NCBI GenBank assembly: GCA_028622995.1
Contig: JAJQJQ010000050.1
Coordinates: 992,001 to 1,056,000 of the forward strand
Length of the DNA: 64,000 bases
Source: Panagrolaimus kolymaensis
Lineage: Eukaryota; Nematoda; Chromadorea; Rhabditida; Panagrolaimidae
Reading direction: 5' to 3'
Shown one piece after another: positions 62,075 to 64,000 of this stretch (within the stretch, counting starts at the first letter, position 1; every line of letters starts with the position of its first letter). The notes under the pieces are model-generated. The model made no database searches. It saw only the letters and a program-made list of their open reading frames with translations, and was not told the origin of the DNA. The position numbers and the translations under genes were made by a program.

Positions 62075-64000
62075 TTATAAATTGTATGGTGGTAAAAATT
62101 TATAAACAAGACGTTGCTTTTTTTCTGGCTTTTGAATTATTCCTTTTTTATAATATTGTCGAAGGGATCGAGAAAGTTTATCATAATTCATTTGGGATCG
62201 ATTTTTTCGTTGACCCCAATATCGAGCAAGATGATGAGAGGATTCGATTTTGAAGGTTCCTAAAACAAATAATTTATTTTAGCTTATTTTTGGTTTTGCA
62301 GATTTAAGTGACTAACCATCTTCCCGATCCACCCATCTTACACATGAACCATATTGTTTAGGTTGATCAAGAAGTTCACGAATAAAATGCCATAAATGCA
62401 CGGTGCCTGTATTACGACTATATGCAGCTACAAATGGAACGGTAGGCACAGCTGGAACAGCAGCGGCAGTATTAACTCCAAGTTGAGGCATGGCAGCCAT
62501 ATTATTTGGATTAAGTTGCATTTGTGGCATATTATTACTGTAGCTTGGAACATTATTGATAGGTGAATTCATGGGTTGTTGTTGACAAATAGGTTGTTGC
62601 TGTTGTTGGGTGGCGACCATATAATTTGATGGGGCGCTATTGTGGCTGATATAATTAATATCAGAGCAATCATCATCAGTTCCTGTAAGAATTATTTTAG
62701 AATGAAAAATTCTCAAAAAATATGATAGAATTAATAAACTAACCATCTGGAATGCAAGTTGATGAATTGGAAGAAATTTCAGAATCACTTGGACTTGGCA
62801 AAATTTGTTGATTATACATAAAAAATTGTTGTTGTCTCGAAGCGATTTGGCCTTGGTGTTGTTGATTATGGATTTGTGGAATCATTTGTGGATAACTTCC
62901 ATGATTTTGATTTTGATTTTGGGTAGCGGATTGATGTTGTTGGTGGTGTTGTTGCTGCATGCTTTGATAATACATATTCATATTATTTTGAGCTGCTGCG
63001 GCGGCAGCTTCTTGGCCTCTTTGCTCATATGTATTAGAGTAATTCATTACATTGTAATGATGGTCATCCATTGAAATTGATGTGGTCTTTGTGGGGGTTG
63101 TTGGTGACATCTAAAAAAGCCAATAAATTTTTTAAATTAAAAATTTCGAAATGCTTCAAAGAAAAAAAATTATTCTTACCCATCCATTATTACTTGAGCA
63201 CGTGGAATCACTGCTTCGATGATGATGGATGAGACCACCGCCAACATTATTGTTGCCGCCGCAATTATTATTTTGCATTTCACTTTGATTATTATTATTG
63301 TTGTTGTTATTATTATTTTCAGATGCAGTTTTCCAAAGATGTAATTGAGCGTGGAGGATATCACCGCCAGGCATTTTAGAGCAAAGTTCTTCCGCGCTAA
63401 TTTCAAGCAAAGCAGGTCCATTCAAATTTAATGGAAATATTGGAGTTGGAAGATTAAATTGATTACACATATCAACAATCCATCTATTTGCATGATCAAT
63501 ATTCCAATATAATGGGTCTAAAAAAATTTGAATAATAATAATTTTTATTTAAAAAAATTGAAAAATTTTGAAGAAAAAAAGGGGTAAAAAAATTTATTCA
63601 AGCAAAAATATTAGAAGCTGCATCAAACAAAAAATGGTTTTGCACTTTTTTGATTGTCATAATTTTTTTTGCAAGAAAAAAGGAAAAAAAGCTTTTTGTG
63701 ACGTAAAAATTTTCAAACAAAGGAAGCAAAAAAAAAAATAACTCACTTGTTGGTAAATAAAGCTTTGAACAGGTGGTTTTAATATCCTGTATAAGATGTT
63801 TTAAAATTAAATCACGATATATATCAACTTGTTGGTCATTATTGTTATTTGTTGGGGAATGCATCATGTTATTATTATTAATGTTATTGTTTGTTGTTGG
63901 ATAAGATTGATGCATCATTTGTTGTTGGTGATGGCTTTGATGGTGGTGGTGTTGAGGAGGGGAAACGACATGTTGAGACATATGCATTTGGTCCTCAAAA
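62075..64000 (-). CDS. ets-4: ETS transcription factor with Pointed domain, SPDEF/ets-4 type (5' end off right edge)
   Basis: Exons 64000-63747 (partial), 63517-63180, 63110-62744, 62682-62317 and 62259-62075, all in phase. The start lies beyond the window because the first frame is still open. A His/Gln/Asn-rich N-terminus precedes a Pointed/SAM domain (WNIDHANRWIVDMCNQFNLP, then ISAEELCSKMPGGDILHAQL). Long Asn, Gln and Ala tracts follow, including a ten-asparagine run at about 63.29-63.32 kb. The C-terminal ETS DNA-binding domain is complete: LWHFIRELLDQPKQYGSCVR, FKIESSHHLARYWGQRKNR, MNYDKLSRSLRQYYKKGI, LVYKFLPPYNL. The helix-3 pair of arginines that read GGAA is present (SRSLRQYY). Pointed plus C-terminal ETS and the Pointed sequence fit SPDEF and C. 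elegans ETS-4, a regulator of lifespan and metabolism. Confidence 0.93.

Overview
The window looks like AT-rich nuclear DNA from a nematode. The genes are compact, with many short GT-AG introns (about 40-70 nt) that usually end in a T-rich tract plus TTTTAG or TTTCAG. Several genes have clear C. elegans-type orthologues (set-4/KMT5, tmem-135, oga-1, pnk-1, ets-4, a MIG-23-like NTPDase, a single-domain galectin). There are also lineage-specific F-box-like families. From memory, these families resemble those of Panagrolaimus and related clade IV (Tylenchina) nematodes; that placement is an inference, not a search result. Exon-intron structures were built by hand from splice sites and reading phase. 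For nearly all genes the phases close exactly to a stop codon.

Layout. 0-11.2 kb, all on the minus strand: the 5' part of a SUV4-20 histone methyltransferase running off the left edge, an unknown protein with a CxCG cysteine motif, TMEM135, an MFSD12-type lysosomal transporter and a complete O-GlcNAcase. 12-15.6 kb (minus): a trypsin-like protease next to an intracellular-type serpin. 16-19.5 kb (minus): a 705-residue coiled-coil protein resembling CCDC66/CSPP1. 20-23.5 kb: a HAT-like/F-box-like fusion gene with one in-frame stop, bracketed by two direct repeats of about 300 bp. 23.7-25.7 kb (minus): a secreted lipocalin. 27.5-30 kb (plus): pantothenate kinase with two candidate first exons, followed by tRNA-Leu(UAA). 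31.9-33.7 kb (plus): an unknown 525-residue protein. 34.3-35.1 kb (minus): a decayed F-box-like copy. 36.7-40.5 kb (minus): the GATOR2 subunit MIOS. 41.1-41.8 kb (plus): a third F-box-like copy. 42.6-46.1 kb: a GC-rich hAT-like MITE sitting 23 bp after its duplication upstream of a Gln-rich, TFPT-like nuclear protein. 46.7-49.3 kb (plus): a Golgi-type NTPDase. 50.1 kb: a second small hAT-like MITE. 51.8-55.8 kb (plus): a His-rich galectin with two candidate first exons. 56.5-57.9 kb (minus): a small peptide-hormone-like precursor. 62.1-64 kb (minus): an ETS/Pointed transcription factor of the SPDEF/ets-4 type running off the right edge.

Most genes are unrelated single-copy housekeeping or regulatory genes; I see no operon. 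The most interesting parts are the accessory ones: two non-autonomous transposons with perfect terminal repeats and 8-bp target duplications, the repeat-flanked fusion gene, three F-box-like paralogues in different states of decay, and two genes (pantothenate kinase, galectin) whose alternative first exons end in exactly the same splice phase.
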